From the NCBI GenBank assembly GCA_045546255.1, contig JAZQCK010000071.1, forward strand, positions 3,543 to 67,542: a stretch of DNA of 64,000 bases, written 5' to 3'. The notes beneath the pieces were generated by a model. It had not been told where the DNA came from. It saw only the letters and a program-made list of their open reading frames with translations, and searched no databases. Source of the stretch: RGIG5612 sp045546255 (GTDB lineage Bacteria; Bacillota; Clostridia; Lachnospirales; Lachnospiraceae). Position numbers and translations under genes: made by a program. Positions 16,209 through 24,798 of the stretch are shown one piece after another. The first letter of the stretch is position 1. Each line of letters begins with the position of its first letter.

Positions 16209-17558
16209 TTATTTACGTCCAACCAGAACGTCATCAAGCGGTTTGCCTGCTGCAGCTCTGTATTTATCGTCGTAAGCTTTAACACGTGCAGGTTTGAACA
16301 GTAAGCAGCAAATGATAGAAATGATAGCTGCGATACCAGTTACCATGAATACGCCGGTTACGCCCAGTTTGGAAGCGATCAGCGCTGCAACGATGGTCGG
16401 TCCAAATGCGTTGATGAAGTTTGCGACCGGGTTAACAACTGAGAATACACTCGGGAAGTCCTCAATTCTCCAATACTGTACTGCTGCAGAAACAGTGTAG
16501 TTGGAAGAAGCACCCATGAACATTGCTAAAAGAATCAAAGCAATGAACATTGCTGTCGGGTTTTTGAGCATTCCGAGGATACCGGAGATGAGCATGCAGA
16601 TGTGGGAAAGAAGAACCGCAAATCTTGTACCCATCTTTGTATCGATCAGACCGAATACATAGGAACCGATGATACCAAATCCAGCGATCCAGTACATAAC
16701 GCCGTTGTATCCGCCTGTCCAGTCATAAGCACTTCCCTGAGAGGAAATAATTGCCATGGACTGAGTCATTGCACCAACTGCAAACATGAGCAGTAAGCCC
16801 ATCGGGATAGAAATGAACCAGAAGTCCGGAGAAGCCAGAGTGTGGCCTGTTTTCCAAACTGTGGTCTTTCTGTTTTCGATCTCTTCCATCATCATCTTCT
16901 GAGCAATTTCCGGGGTAATGCTCTTGTCGTTATCACGATAAGCACCAACCTGCTCTGGGAACTCTTTGATGGTTGCACAACCGATAATGAAACCGATAAC
17001 AACAACAGCAAAATATGGCCATAAGGATTTCAGAGCTGCCATGTTATCTCCGCCAAATGCCAGCGGAAGGAATTTTCCGGCAAATCCGCCAAGAAGTGCA
17101 TTACCAATCGGGAAAGCAAAAGTAATGATACCCATTACTGTTCCTTTTCTTCTCGGGAACCAAACACCAACAAGAACGGACAGTGCCCATGTACCATATA
17201 GAGCAGAGATAGCAGTTGCAACACCGAAGCAGATGATCCAAAGAACACTTGCATGATCTGTTCCTGCCGGAACAACCATCTCTAAAACCATGAATACAAT
17301 AGTAACAATACCTAAAATAACAGATAACTTTTTCCAGTTTCTTACTTTGCTGGAAAAGATAACCTGTACGATGATTCCTACGATGGAAGCACCTGTGTAG
17401 ACCATAGACAGTGTTGTCGCAGGACCATACTGCGGTGCGTTCGACATAATGTTAAGCGGATAGTTACCAGCTACAACGTAGGAAAACATACCTGTGGCAA
17501 CCCAGAGGATGAGCAGCCAGCCACGTGCGCCAAAGTTATAACTTTTCTTTTGTTGCAT
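16209..17558 (-). CDS. MFS transporter, OFA type, paralogue of the 10475-11845 gene
   Basis: A 449-residue carrier with about 12 membrane spans and the same landmarks as its paralogue (WFPRRKGTVMGI, ASSNYTVSAAVQYWR, EDFPSVFSVVNPVANF). It begins at MQQKKSYNFGARGW after AAGAAAAGGAGAGGTTTATT. It has its own promoter and a strong terminator, so it is a single-gene unit. In many Firmicutes rplQ is followed directly by the ECF genes; here this gene separates them, which suggests insertion after duplication. The substrate is unknown. Confidence 0.88.
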   Translation of the reverse strand: MQQKKSYNFGARGWLLILWVATGMFSYVVAGNYPLNIMSNAPQYGPATTLSMVYTGASIVGIIVQVIFSSKVRNWKKLSVILGIVTIVFMVLEMVVPAGTDHASVLWIICFGVATAISALYGTWALSVLVGVWFPRRKGTVMGIITFAFPIGNALLGGFAGKFLPLAFGGDNMAALKSLWPYFAVVVIGFIIGCATIKEFPEQVGAYRDNDKSITPEIAQKMMMEEIENRKTTVWKTGHTLASPDFWFISIPMGLLLMFAVGAMTQSMAIISSQGSAYDWTGGYNGVMYWIAGFGIIGSYVFGLIDTKMGTRFAVLLSHICMLISGILGMLKNPTAMFIALILLAMFMGASSNYTVSAAVQYWRIEDFPSVFSVVNPVANFINAFGPTIVAALIASKLGVTGVFMVTGIAAIISIICCLLFKPARVKAYDDKYRAAAGKPLDDVLVGRK

Positions 17559-17612
17559 AATAAACCTCTCCTTTTCTTCAAAAAATTTTTTCAGAAAATA
17601 TTTACAAGGAGG

Positions 17613-17641
17613 ATTATATCATTTTCACAGTTTAGACACAA
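17613..17641 (-). promoter_or_regulatory. Promoter of the second MFS gene
   Basis: TTGTGT (17641-17636), a 17-nt spacer, and a perfect TATAAT (17618-17613) on the minus strand. The leader to the ATG is about 48 nt. Confidence 0.78.
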
Positions 17642-17652
17642 CTAAAAAAGGT

Positions 17653-17666
17653 GTTGAGCAGTCAAC
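17653..17666. promoter_or_regulatory. Inverted repeat upstream of the MFS promoter
   Basis: GTTGA-GCAG-TCAAC is a 14-base palindrome ending 11 nt upstream of the -35 box. Position and symmetry fit an activator or repressor site. The rest of the 322-base gap (17559-17880) holds the promoter, AT-rich sequence and the rplQ terminator; no gene is visible. Confidence 0.4.
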
Positions 17667-17820
17667 AATATTCCGAAAACCGATTGAAAAGCAACATTTT
17701 TCATTCTTTTGTATCATATTCCATTTTCTCGATTTTTGACGGTTTCTATATGTAAATCAACTATTGACACAGTGTTAAAAAAGCAATCTGCTTCGCAAAG
17801 CCGCTGGACTCGCTTCGCGC

Positions 17821-17850
17821 AAAAAAAGAGGTCAGATAATTCCGACCTCT
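17821..17850 (-). terminator. Terminator of the ribosomal protein block
   Basis: AGAGGTC / GACCTCT stem with a 10-nt loop, followed by seven T on the minus strand, 30 nt after the rplQ stop. Confidence 0.9.
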
Positions 17851-17880
17851 CAAAAAGCTTAAACACCTTTTTTATTATAC

Positions 17881-18417
17881 TTACACAAGCTCGATCAGTA
17901 CTTCCATTGCTGCATCGCCTTTTCTCTGTCCGATCTTTACGATTCTTGTATAGCCACCATTACGGTTTGCATACTTCGGAGCGATCTCATCAAAAAGTTT
18001 TGCAACAAGGTCAACTTCTACCGTACCGCGTTTCTTTCCAGCTGCCTTTGTCGGAACCTGTTTTACAGGATAAAGGACTTTCAGCATCTGTCTTCTTGCT
18101 GCAAGACGGGAAGGAGCATCCTTCTTGATGGTCTTGTCAACTTCATCAAAAACAGTGACTTTCTTTCCATCTTTCGTCTCTTTTACACGTTTGCCGTCTT
18201 TGTCCTTGCGGGCAACTTTTGCTTTTACGGTTACTTCTTCGAAATTATCTTTCTCTCTGACTGCAAGAGCGATCAGATGCTCCGTAGCTTTACGGATTTC
18301 TTTAGCTTTTGCTTCAGTTGTCACGATCTTTCCATTATTGATCAGTGCAGTAACCTGGTTACGGATTAAAGCCTTTCTCTGAGCGGCGTTTCTAGATAAT
18401 TTTCTATATCCGGCCAT
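17881..18417 (-). CDS. rplQ: 50S ribosomal protein L17
   Basis: Last gene of the alpha operon. The N-terminal RNALRNQVTALI-type region reads RKALIRNQVTALINNGKI, and the C-terminal part has GGYTRIVKIGQRKGDAA. At 178 residues it is far longer than the roughly 120-residue B. subtilis form. The extra length is a lysine-rich middle segment (about residues 55-110, with DKDGKRVKETKDGKKV). Such extended L17 forms are known in some Clostridia. Confidence 0.97.
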   Translation of the reverse strand: MAGYRKLSRNAAQRKALIRNQVTALINNGKIVTTEAKAKEIRKATEHLIALAVREKDNFEEVTVKAKVARKDKDGKRVKETKDGKKVTVFDEVDKTIKKDAPSRLAARRQMLKVLYPVKQVPTKAAGKKRGTVEVDLVAKLFDEIAPKYANRNGGYTRIVKIGQRKGDAAMEVLIELV

Positions 18418-18435
18418 AACCTTTGCCTCCTTTAG

Positions 18436-19395
18436 TTATTCTTCATTTGAGCTCTTAAGCTCTAATCCTAACTCCTTCAGTTTTGCGAAAACTTCGTCTA
18501 AGGACTTACGTCCAAGGTTACGAACTTTCATCATTTCTTCCGGAGTCTTATTAATTAACTCTTCTACAGTATTGATAGAAGCTCTCTTCAAGCAGTTGTA
18601 AGAACGAACGGAAAGTTCCAGCTCGTCGATGTTCATTTCAAGAACTTTCTCTTTGTCATCTTCTTCTTTCTCGATCATGACCTCAGCGGTCTTTGCATTT
18701 TCAGAAAGATTGATGAAGAGATTCAAGTGCTCTGAAAGAACTTTTGCTGCCAGGCTGATTGCTTCATCCGGAGCAAGTGCTCCGTTTGTGAATACTTCGA
18801 TCGTCAGCTTGTCATAGTCTGTGATCTGACCGACACGTGTGTTTTCAATCTGAATGTTGACACGCTCTACCGGTGTATAGATAGAATCGATCGGGATCAC
18901 TCCAACAGCGGAATTATCAACCGTATTCTTCTCAGCATCTACATAGCCTCTGCCTTTTGTGATCGTAAGCTCCATGTACAGCTTGCTGTCACTGGAGTCT
19001 AATGTTGCGATCACCAGATCAGGATTCATGATCTCAACGTCCTGATCCACATGGATATCTCCTGCAGTTACAACGCCCTCACCGGAGAAATCGATATAAG
19101 CGATCTTCGGCTCGTTTGTCTGGCTGTTGTTTCTAATTGCCAGCTCTTTAATGTTCATTACGATCTCTGTAACGTCTTCTTTGACACCCGGAATCGTTGT
19201 GAACTCATGAAGCACGCCTGCGATCTTCACCTGGCTGACTGCTGCGCCCGGAAGGGAAGAGAGCATGATTCTTCTTAAAGAGTTTCCAAGAGTTGTTCCA
19301 TATCCTCTTTCCAGCGGCTCTAAAGTGAATCTGCCGTATTTGTTATCTTCTGAGATTTCAGCAACCTCAATATTAGGTTTTTCAAATTCGAACAT
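18436..19395 (-). CDS. rpoA: DNA-directed RNA polymerase subunit alpha
   Basis: A 319-residue alpha subunit. The N-terminal domain shows GNSLRRIMLSSLPGAAV (about 37-53), which mediates dimerisation and beta/beta' contacts. An acidic linker (EKEEDDKEK) leads to the C-terminal domain with SVRSYNCLKRASINTVEEL and RNLGRKSLDEV, which contacts UP elements and activators. Located between rpsD and rplQ as usual. Confidence 0.99.
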   Translation of the reverse strand: MFEFEKPNIEVAEISEDNKYGRFTLEPLERGYGTTLGNSLRRIMLSSLPGAAVSQVKIAGVLHEFTTIPGVKEDVTEIVMNIKELAIRNNSQTNEPKIAYIDFSGEGVVTAGDIHVDQDVEIMNPDLVIATLDSSDSKLYMELTITKGRGYVDAEKNTVDNSAVGVIPIDSIYTPVERVNIQIENTRVGQITDYDKLTIEVFTNGALAPDEAISLAAKVLSEHLNLFINLSENAKTAEVMIEKEEDDKEKVLEMNIDELELSVRSYNCLKRASINTVEELINKTPEEMMKVRNLGRKSLDEVFAKLKELGLELKSSNEE

Positions 19396-19407
19396 GGTCC
19401 CTCCTTA

Positions 19408-20007
19408 TTACTTAGAATACAACTCGACAATAAGCATCTCGTCTACAGGAACGTCGATATCCTCTCTCTTTGGTAATTCTTTTACTTCAACTTTGAAGTT
19501 CTCAAGATCAGCCTCAAGCCATGCCGGAACCAGTCTGCCTGCAGTTACTTCTGCGATCTGCTGATATCTTGCAGAGCTTCTGACTTTCTCTTTCAGTTCG
19601 ATCACATCGCCGGCTTTGATCAGGTAGGACGGAATGTTAATTCCTTTACCGTTTACAAGAAGCTGCTTGTGATCAACGATCTGTCTTGCTTCACGACGGG
19701 TTCTTGCGAAACCAGCACGGAAAACAACGTTGTCCAGTCGTCTCTCAAGAAGAACCATCAGATTTTCACCAGTCTGGCCCTTCATCTGTTTTGCTTTCAC
19801 ATAATAATTGTGGAAAGGTTTCTCTAATACGCCATAAATAAATTTTGCTTTCTGCTTTTCTCTCAGCTGAAGAGCATATTCACTTTTCTTTCCAGGACGT
19901 CTGCCGTTTGCAGCGCCTCTTTTAGACTTTTTATCAATTCCTAAATAGATTGGATCCAGTCCAAGTGATCTGCATCTTTTAAGAACAGGAACTCTATTAA
20001 CTGCCAT
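19408..20007 (-). CDS. rpsD: 30S ribosomal protein S4
   Basis: A 199-residue primary 16S-binding protein. The S4 RNA-binding domain contains LERRLDNVVFRAGFARTRREARQ (key part RLDNVVFRAGFA, about 95-106) and HKQLLVNGKGINIPSY. It has no N-terminal zinc cysteines. It lies within the alpha operon between rpsK and rpoA. S4 represses this operon in some bacteria. Confidence 0.98.
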   Translation of the reverse strand: MAVNRVPVLKRCRSLGLDPIYLGIDKKSKRGAANGRRPGKKSEYALQLREKQKAKFIYGVLEKPFHNYYVKAKQMKGQTGENLMVLLERRLDNVVFRAGFARTRREARQIVDHKQLLVNGKGINIPSYLIKAGDVIELKEKVRSSARYQQIAEVTAGRLVPAWLEADLENFKVEVKELPKREDIDVPVDEMLIVELYSK

Positions 20008-20024
20008 TTAATTGCACCTCCTAA

Positions 20025-20423
20025 TCAGACTCTTCTACGTTTTGGCGGACGGCAACCGTTATGTGGAACCGGTGTAACGTCACTGATACTTGTTACCTGA
20101 AGACCATTTGCCTGAAGAGCGCGGATAGCTGCTTCTCTTCCTGAACCAGGTCCCTTTACAAAAACATCAACGTATTTCAGTCCGTGTACTAAAGCTGCTT
20201 TTGTTGCAGTTTCAGCTGCCATTTGAGCTGCATAAGGTGTAGATTTCCTTGAACCTCTAAAACCCAGACCACCGGCGCTTGCCCAGCTTAAAGCATTTCC
20301 CTGAGTATCAGTTAAAGTAACAATGGTATTGTTAAAGGATGCCTGGATATGCGCCTGTCCTCGTTCAACGTTTTTCTTAACGCGCTTTTTTGTCACTTTT
20401 TTCGTAACTTTTTTTGCTGCCAT
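20025..20423 (-). CDS. rpsK: 30S ribosomal protein S11
   Basis: A 132-residue small-subunit platform protein with the signature HIQASFNNTIVTLTD and the C-terminal PHNGCRPPKRRRV. The N-terminus is rich in Lys (KKVTKKVTKKRVKK). It is separated from rpsM by 100 nt, which hold a small GTGCGC hairpin at about 20467-20483 and no gene. Confidence 0.98.
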   Translation of the reverse strand: MAAKKVTKKVTKKRVKKNVERGQAHIQASFNNTIVTLTDTQGNALSWASAGGLGFRGSRKSTPYAAQMAAETATKAALVHGLKYVDVFVKGPGSGREAAIRALQANGLQVTSISDVTPVPHNGCRPPKRRRV

Positions 20424-20523
20424 TTTCTAAACTAACCTCCCTTATGGTTGGTTCCCGTTCACTTATGTGCGCGAAAGGCGCACTCCTTCTATATATAAAG
20501 GATCAAGTTTTCGGGATTACTTG

Positions 20524-20892
20524 TTATTTCTTCTTGTTTGCTACAGTTCTCTTAGGACCTTTGCGGGTTCTTGCGTTGGTCTTGGTTTTCTGACCACGAA
20601 CCGGCAGGCCTTTACGGTGACGGATGCCTCTGTAGCATCCAATCTCCTGAAGACGCTTGATGTTCATAGCGACTTCTCTTCTTAATTCACCTTCGACGGT
20701 AAACTGACCTTCGATGACTTCGCTGAGTTTCTTAACTTCTTCGTCCGTCAGGTCTTTTACGCGTGTATCCGGATCTACGCCGGCAGCTTCAACGATTTTC
20801 GTTGCGCTCGGTCTGCCAATGCCGTAGATATAAGTCAATCCGATTTCTACACGTTTGTCTTTTGGTAAATCAATTCCCGAAATACGAGCCAT
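20524..20892 (-). CDS. rpsM: 30S ribosomal protein S13
   Basis: A 122-residue head protein contacting the P-site tRNA and the subunit interface. It begins ARISGIDLPKDKRVEIGLTYI, with the usual YGIGRPSA region, GCYRGIRHRKGLPVRGQ, and the basic tail TRKGPKRTVANKKK. Located 31 nt after rpmJ. Confidence 0.98.
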   Translation of the reverse strand: MARISGIDLPKDKRVEIGLTYIYGIGRPSATKIVEAAGVDPDTRVKDLTDEEVKKLSEVIEGQFTVEGELRREVAMNIKRLQEIGCYRGIRHRKGLPVRGQKTKTNARTRKGPKRTVANKKK

Positions 20893-20923
20893 TTATTCTA
20901 CCTCCGTTAAATATTTAGGCAAC

Positions 20924-21037
20924 TTAACCCTGAACCTGTTTATGTTTCGGGTTCTCACAGATGATTCTGATCTTGCCTTTTCTTTTAATAACTTTGCACT
21001 TTTCACAAATCGGTTTAACTGATGCTCTTACCTTCAT
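20924..21037 (-). CDS. rpmJ: 50S ribosomal protein L36
   Basis: A 37-residue zinc-ribbon ribosomal protein starting MKVRASVKPICEKCKVI, with Cys11, Cys14, Cys27 and His33 as the family zinc ligands. A good GGAGTG ribosome site precedes the ATG. It is the first gene after the internal alpha-operon promoter. Confidence 0.97.
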   Translation of the reverse strand: MKVRASVKPICEKCKVIKRKGKIRIICENPKHKQVQG

Positions 21038-21133
21038 GTCAAACACTCCTTTCCAGTTCCGTGCGCTGTAAACGCACATTGATGCGCTAATAGGCACCAT
21101 TTTGAGGCCCTTTTAGCGCGAAGACCGGCTACC

Positions 21134-21162
21134 ATAGTATCACAAACGAATCTCAGGTGCAA
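21134..21162 (-). promoter_or_regulatory. Internal promoter before rpmJ (alpha operon)
   Basis: TTGCAC (21162-21157), a 17-nt spacer, and TACTAT (21139-21134) on the minus strand, 12 nt after the infA stop. The roughly 95-nt leader contains a GCGCTAA / TTAGCGC hairpin (about 21084-21118). Confidence 0.7.
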
Positions 21163-21174
21163 GAACAATTTTAA

Positions 21175-21393
21175 TTATTTGTCTCTCCAGATAATTCTTC
21201 CCTTGGTAAGATCATAAGGGGACATCTCCAAAGTGACTTTATCACCCGGAAGTATGCGGATATAGTTCATACGAAGCTTACCACTGATATGAGCTAAAAC
21301 GGTATGTCCGTTCTCAAGCTCCACCTGAAACATTGCGTTCGGTAATTTCTCGATGACTTTTCCTTCGATTTCAATTACATCTGCTTTAGACAT
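21175..21393 (-). CDS. infA: Translation initiation factor IF-1
   Basis: A 72-residue S1/OB-fold protein that binds the A-site during initiation. Family sequence is clear: FQVELENGHTVLAHISGKLRMNYIRILPGDKVTLEMSPYDLTKGRI (key part AHISGKLRMNYIRILPGD). Preceded by GGAGG and 9 nt after map. Confidence 0.98.
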   Translation of the reverse strand: MSKADVIEIEGKVIEKLPNAMFQVELENGHTVLAHISGKLRMNYIRILPGDKVTLEMSPYDLTKGRIIWRDK

Positions 21394-21402
21394 ATTTACC
21401 TC

Positions 21403-22155
21403 CTAAAGTGAGAGTATCTCCGGCTCTCCGTCCGTTACCAGTATCGTGTTTTCATAGTGTGCGGATAACGATCCGTCTTCTGTCTTACAGGTCCATCCGT
21501 CATCCATGAATTTTACATCGCCGCGGCCGATATTGATCATCGGCTCGATTGCCAGAGTCATTCCTGCACACAGCAGAACCCCTTTTCTCTTCTGTGGGAA
21601 GTTCGGGATCTGCGGCGGTTCATGCATTTCGCGACCTATTCCGTGGCCGACCAGGTCATATACAACGCCATACCCTCTGTCGATGCAGTAGTTTCCGATC
21701 GCATTGGATATGTCGTGCAAATGATTTCCTGCTACTGCATATTTGATGCCTTCGAAAAAACTTTCTTCCGTAACCTTGATCAGATCAAGTGCTTCCTGAG
21801 AGACAGCTCCGACTGCATGGGTTCTTGCAGCATCGCTCTGCCATCCATTATGGATCAGTCCGATATCAAGACTTACGATATCTCCATCCTGAATGATCCT
21901 GTCTGCTTTTGGGATACCATGCACTACCTCATCATTGATAGATACACACACCGATGCAGGGTATCCCTCATAGTTCAGAAAGGATGGAATGGAGTCCGTT
22001 TTACGGATCAGTTCTTCACATAACTTATCAATATCCAATGTGGAGATCCCCGGAGCCAGTTCTTCTGCAAGACGAAAATGCACGTCTCTTAAAAGTTTTC
22101 CTGCCTCTCTCATAAGTTCAATTTCACGATTGGATTTGATTGTGATTCCTGCCAT
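21403..22155 (-). CDS. map: Type I methionyl aminopeptidase
   Basis: A 250-residue enzyme removing the initiator methionine. Metal ligands are present in SLDIGLIHNGWQSDAART (two Asp), GHGIGREMHEPP (His), LAIEPMIN (Glu) and AHYENTILV (Glu). The catalytic His is in GYPASVCVSINDEVVHG. Located between adk and infA, as in many Firmicutes. Confidence 0.98.
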   Translation of the reverse strand: MAGITIKSNREIELMREAGKLLRDVHFRLAEELAPGISTLDIDKLCEELIRKTDSIPSFLNYEGYPASVCVSINDEVVHGIPKADRIIQDGDIVSLDIGLIHNGWQSDAARTHAVGAVSQEALDLIKVTEESFFEGIKYAVAGNHLHDISNAIGNYCIDRGYGVVYDLVGHGIGREMHEPPQIPNFPQKRKGVLLCAGMTLAIEPMINIGRGDVKFMDDGWTCKTEDGSLSAHYENTILVTDGEPEILSL

Positions 22156-22158
22156 CTC

Positions 22159-22803
22159 TTATGCTCCTAAAATTTGAACAATTGCATTAAACACATCGTT
22201 CCTGTCAACTGTTCCGTCAACTTCCTTTAATACGCCTTCAGCCTTATAGTAATCAATCAGCGGCTGTGTCTGCTCGTGGTAGACTGCCAGTCTGTTCTTT
22301 ACTGTTTCCGGCTTATCGTCGTCACGAAGGATCAGGTCTGCTCCGCACTTGTCGCATTTTCCTTCTACCTTCGGCGGAATGCTGACGATATGGTATGTAG
22401 CGCCGCATGATACACATGCTCTTCTACCGCCCATCCGGTTAATGATGTTCTCATCCGGAACATCGATATCAATTGCTGCATCGATTCTATCGCCTTTTTC
22501 AGAAAGAGCTTTTGTTAAAGCCTCTGCCTGTGGGATCGTTCTCGGAAATCCGTCAAGAACATAGCCGTTCTTTGCATCTTCCCATGTCAGTCTGTCAACG
22601 ACAAGATCGATAACCAGTTCATCCGGTACAAGTCCGCCGGCATCCATAAAGGATTTTGCCTTCATGCCAAGCTCTGTACCTTCTTTGATATTTGCTCTGA
22701 AAATATCGCCCGTTGAAATATGCGGGATCTGATATTTATCAGCGATCAATTTTGCCTGTGTGCCCTTTCCTGCTCCCGGGGCACCTAACATAATAATTTT
22801 CAT
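22159..22803 (-). CDS. adk: Adenylate kinase
   Basis: A 214-residue enzyme interconverting ATP, AMP and ADP. P-loop GAPGAGKGT (7-15), DGFPRT in the core, and a zinc-binding lid with four cysteines (CVSCGATYH and CDKCGA), which marks the long Gram-positive form. It is 3 nt from map and 19 nt after secY, inside the spc operon. Confidence 0.98.
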   Translation of the reverse strand: MKIIMLGAPGAGKGTQAKLIADKYQIPHISTGDIFRANIKEGTELGMKAKSFMDAGGLVPDELVIDLVVDRLTWEDAKNGYVLDGFPRTIPQAEALTKALSEKGDRIDAAIDIDVPDENIINRMGGRRACVSCGATYHIVSIPPKVEGKCDKCGADLILRDDDKPETVKNRLAVYHEQTQPLIDYYKAEGVLKEVDGTVDRNDVFNAIVQILGA

Positions 22804-22822
22804 TGTAATGCCTTTCCGCGTT

Positions 22823-24142
22823 CTATTTCGCCAAGAATCCTGAATAATTTCTGACGAGCAGCATTGACTCGAGTTTCTTAGCAGTCTCTAAGATAACGCC
22901 GACAACGATGATCATAGATGTTCCTGCAAAGGAAAGCTGTGCGTTAAACACACCGGAGATGATCATCGGGATGATCGCGATAATGATGAGTCCGACTGCG
23001 CCGATGAAGATCAGATATTTCAGAACTTTCTTGAAATACTCTTCTGTCGGTTTTCCAGGTCTGATTCCCGGTACAAATCCACCCTGTTTCTTGATGTTGT
23101 TAGAAACTTCCGTCGGATTGAATGTGATCTGTGTATAGAAATATGCAAAGAAGATGATCAATGCAATATACAGGATCAGTCCGAGGGAATAGATCGGATA
23201 GTTCGGGTTGCACCAGTAACTGGACATGAAGAATCTCGTCCATGTGCCCGGTTTATATCCGGTTGCAAAGTTTGCAATGATGACCGGGAACTGGAACAGA
23301 GAAGCTGCAAAGATGATCGGGATAACGCCGGCAGTATTGACCTTCAGCGGAATGTGTGAAGACTGTCCGCCATAGGACTTTCTGCCAACCATTTTCTGCG
23401 AATACTGAACAGCAATTCTTCTCTCGCCGTCATTCAGGTAAACGATGAATGCAACAACAAATACAACAACTGCAATGATGATCAGCGCTGCGAGCACTGC
23501 CATACCGACACTGCTTGCTCCCTTTACAAACTGCTGATACAGATTTGAGAAATCGTTCGGCATCGTAGATACGATGTTGATCAGAAGGATAATGGAAATA
23601 CCATTTCCGATTCCTTTCTCAGTGATCTGCTCGCCCATCCACATAATGATGGTTGCACCTGCAGTCAGAATCAGGATGTCACAGATCATAGTCCACACAT
23701 AAAGTCCTCCGGTAAGAGAACCGAAAATGCCCTGGTTGCCGAAACCGACGACCATGGCAATACTTTCGACCAATGCGAGACCTACTGTGAGATAACGCGT
23801 GATTTTTGCAATTTTCTGTCTTCCATCCTCTCCTTCTTTCTGAAGCTCTTCCAATTTTGGAATCGCGATCGTAAGAAGCTGAATGATGATTGACGCTGTA
23901 ATGTATACCGTGATGTTTAACGCAAACACGGAGAAAGATGAGAAGGAGGATCCGGTAAGTGCATCGAAAAATCCGAATGCTCCGGATGAAAGTCCTCCAA
24001 GCACCTCTTTAATAACTGCTGCATCCGTACCCGGAAGCGGCAACTGACAACCGATTCGAACAATGATCAGCATTACAACCGTAAAGAGAATTCTTTTACG
24101 GATTTCTTTTACTTTGAATGCCTGTACGATCGTTTTGAACAT
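22823..24142 (-). CDS. secY: Preprotein translocase subunit SecY
   Basis: The 439-residue channel-forming subunit of SecYEG, with ten predicted membrane spans. The first is RILFTVVMLIIVRIGCQLPLPG, followed by the plug region. Conserved ISIILLINI (TM4) and the cytosolic loop with NPTEVSNNIKKQGGFVPGIRPG (part: GGFVPGIRPG) are present. Directly abuts rplO. Confidence 0.98.
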   Translation of the reverse strand: MFKTIVQAFKVKEIRKRILFTVVMLIIVRIGCQLPLPGTDAAVIKEVLGGLSSGAFGFFDALTGSSFSSFSVFALNITVYITASIIIQLLTIAIPKLEELQKEGEDGRQKIAKITRYLTVGLALVESIAMVVGFGNQGIFGSLTGGLYVWTMICDILILTAGATIIMWMGEQITEKGIGNGISIILLINIVSTMPNDFSNLYQQFVKGASSVGMAVLAALIIIAVVVFVVAFIVYLNDGERRIAVQYSQKMVGRKSYGGQSSHIPLKVNTAGVIPIIFAASLFQFPVIIANFATGYKPGTWTRFFMSSYWCNPNYPIYSLGLILYIALIIFFAYFYTQITFNPTEVSNNIKKQGGFVPGIRPGKPTEEYFKKVLKYLIFIGAVGLIIIAIIPMIISGVFNAQLSFAGTSMIIVVGVILETAKKLESMLLVRNYSGFLAK

Positions 24143-24583
24143 TTACTCTACCTCACATGTTCCGCCAGCTGCTTCAATCTTTGCCTTTGCAGACTCGCTG
24201 AAAGCAGTTACCTTAACATTTAATTTCTTTGTGATTTCTCCATTACCTAAAATCTTAACGCCATCGCGCGGATGTTTGATAATGCCGATATCCATGAGGG
24301 ATTCAATCGTAACTTCAGCGCCGTCTTCGAAGCGGTCAAGCATTCCAACATTGATTGCTACGATATCTTTGCTGTTTCTGTTTGTGAATCCTCTCTTAGG
24401 AATTCTACGGAATAAAGGCATCTGGCCACCTTCGAAACCGATTCTCGGGCTTCCGGAACGAGCCTTCTGTCCTTTATGTCCTTTTCCTGCAGTTTTACCG
24501 TTTCCAGAAGCATGGCCACGGCCTCTGCGGAAGTTATTGCTGTGTTTTGATCCCTCAGCAGGGTGTAAATTTGATAAATTCAC
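24143..24583 (-). CDS. rplO: 50S ribosomal protein L15
   Basis: A 146-residue late-assembly protein of the large subunit. Typical Gly/Arg/Lys-rich N-terminus (RRGRGHASGNGKTAGKGHKG) and the PLFRRIPKRGFTNRN segment. The C-terminus carries the L15/L18e domain ending GGTCEVE. It abuts secY. Confidence 0.98.
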   Translation of the reverse strand: MNLSNLHPAEGSKHSNNFRRGRGHASGNGKTAGKGHKGQKARSGSPRIGFEGGQMPLFRRIPKRGFTNRNSKDIVAINVGMLDRFEDGAEVTIESLMDIGIIKHPRDGVKILGNGEITKKLNVKVTAFSESAKAKIEAAGGTCEVE

Positions 24584-24597
24584 TTTTGTGACCTCCT

Positions 24598-24783
24598 TTA
24601 TGCTTCTTCAACCTTTACTAAGTGTTTTACGTGCCAAATCATTCCACGAACTGCTTCGTTGTCCGGAAGTTCCACTGTGTGGTTTACTTTGCGAAGTCCC
24701 AAAGCTTCAACGGTTGCTCTCTGTTTCGGGATTGCACCAATAGGAGATTTGACTAATGTAACTTTGATTTTTTTATCTGCCAT
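24598..24783 (-). CDS. rpmD: 50S ribosomal protein L30
   Basis: A 61-residue protein with the usual sequence VTLVKSPIGAIPKQRATVEAL and the HTVELPDNEAVRGMIWHVKHLV region. GGAGG precedes its start. It lies between rpsE and rplO in the standard spc order. Confidence 0.97.
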   Translation of the reverse strand: MADKKIKVTLVKSPIGAIPKQRATVEALGLRKVNHTVELPDNEAVRGMIWHVKHLVKVEEA

Positions 24784-24798
24784 TTTCTTATCCTCCTA

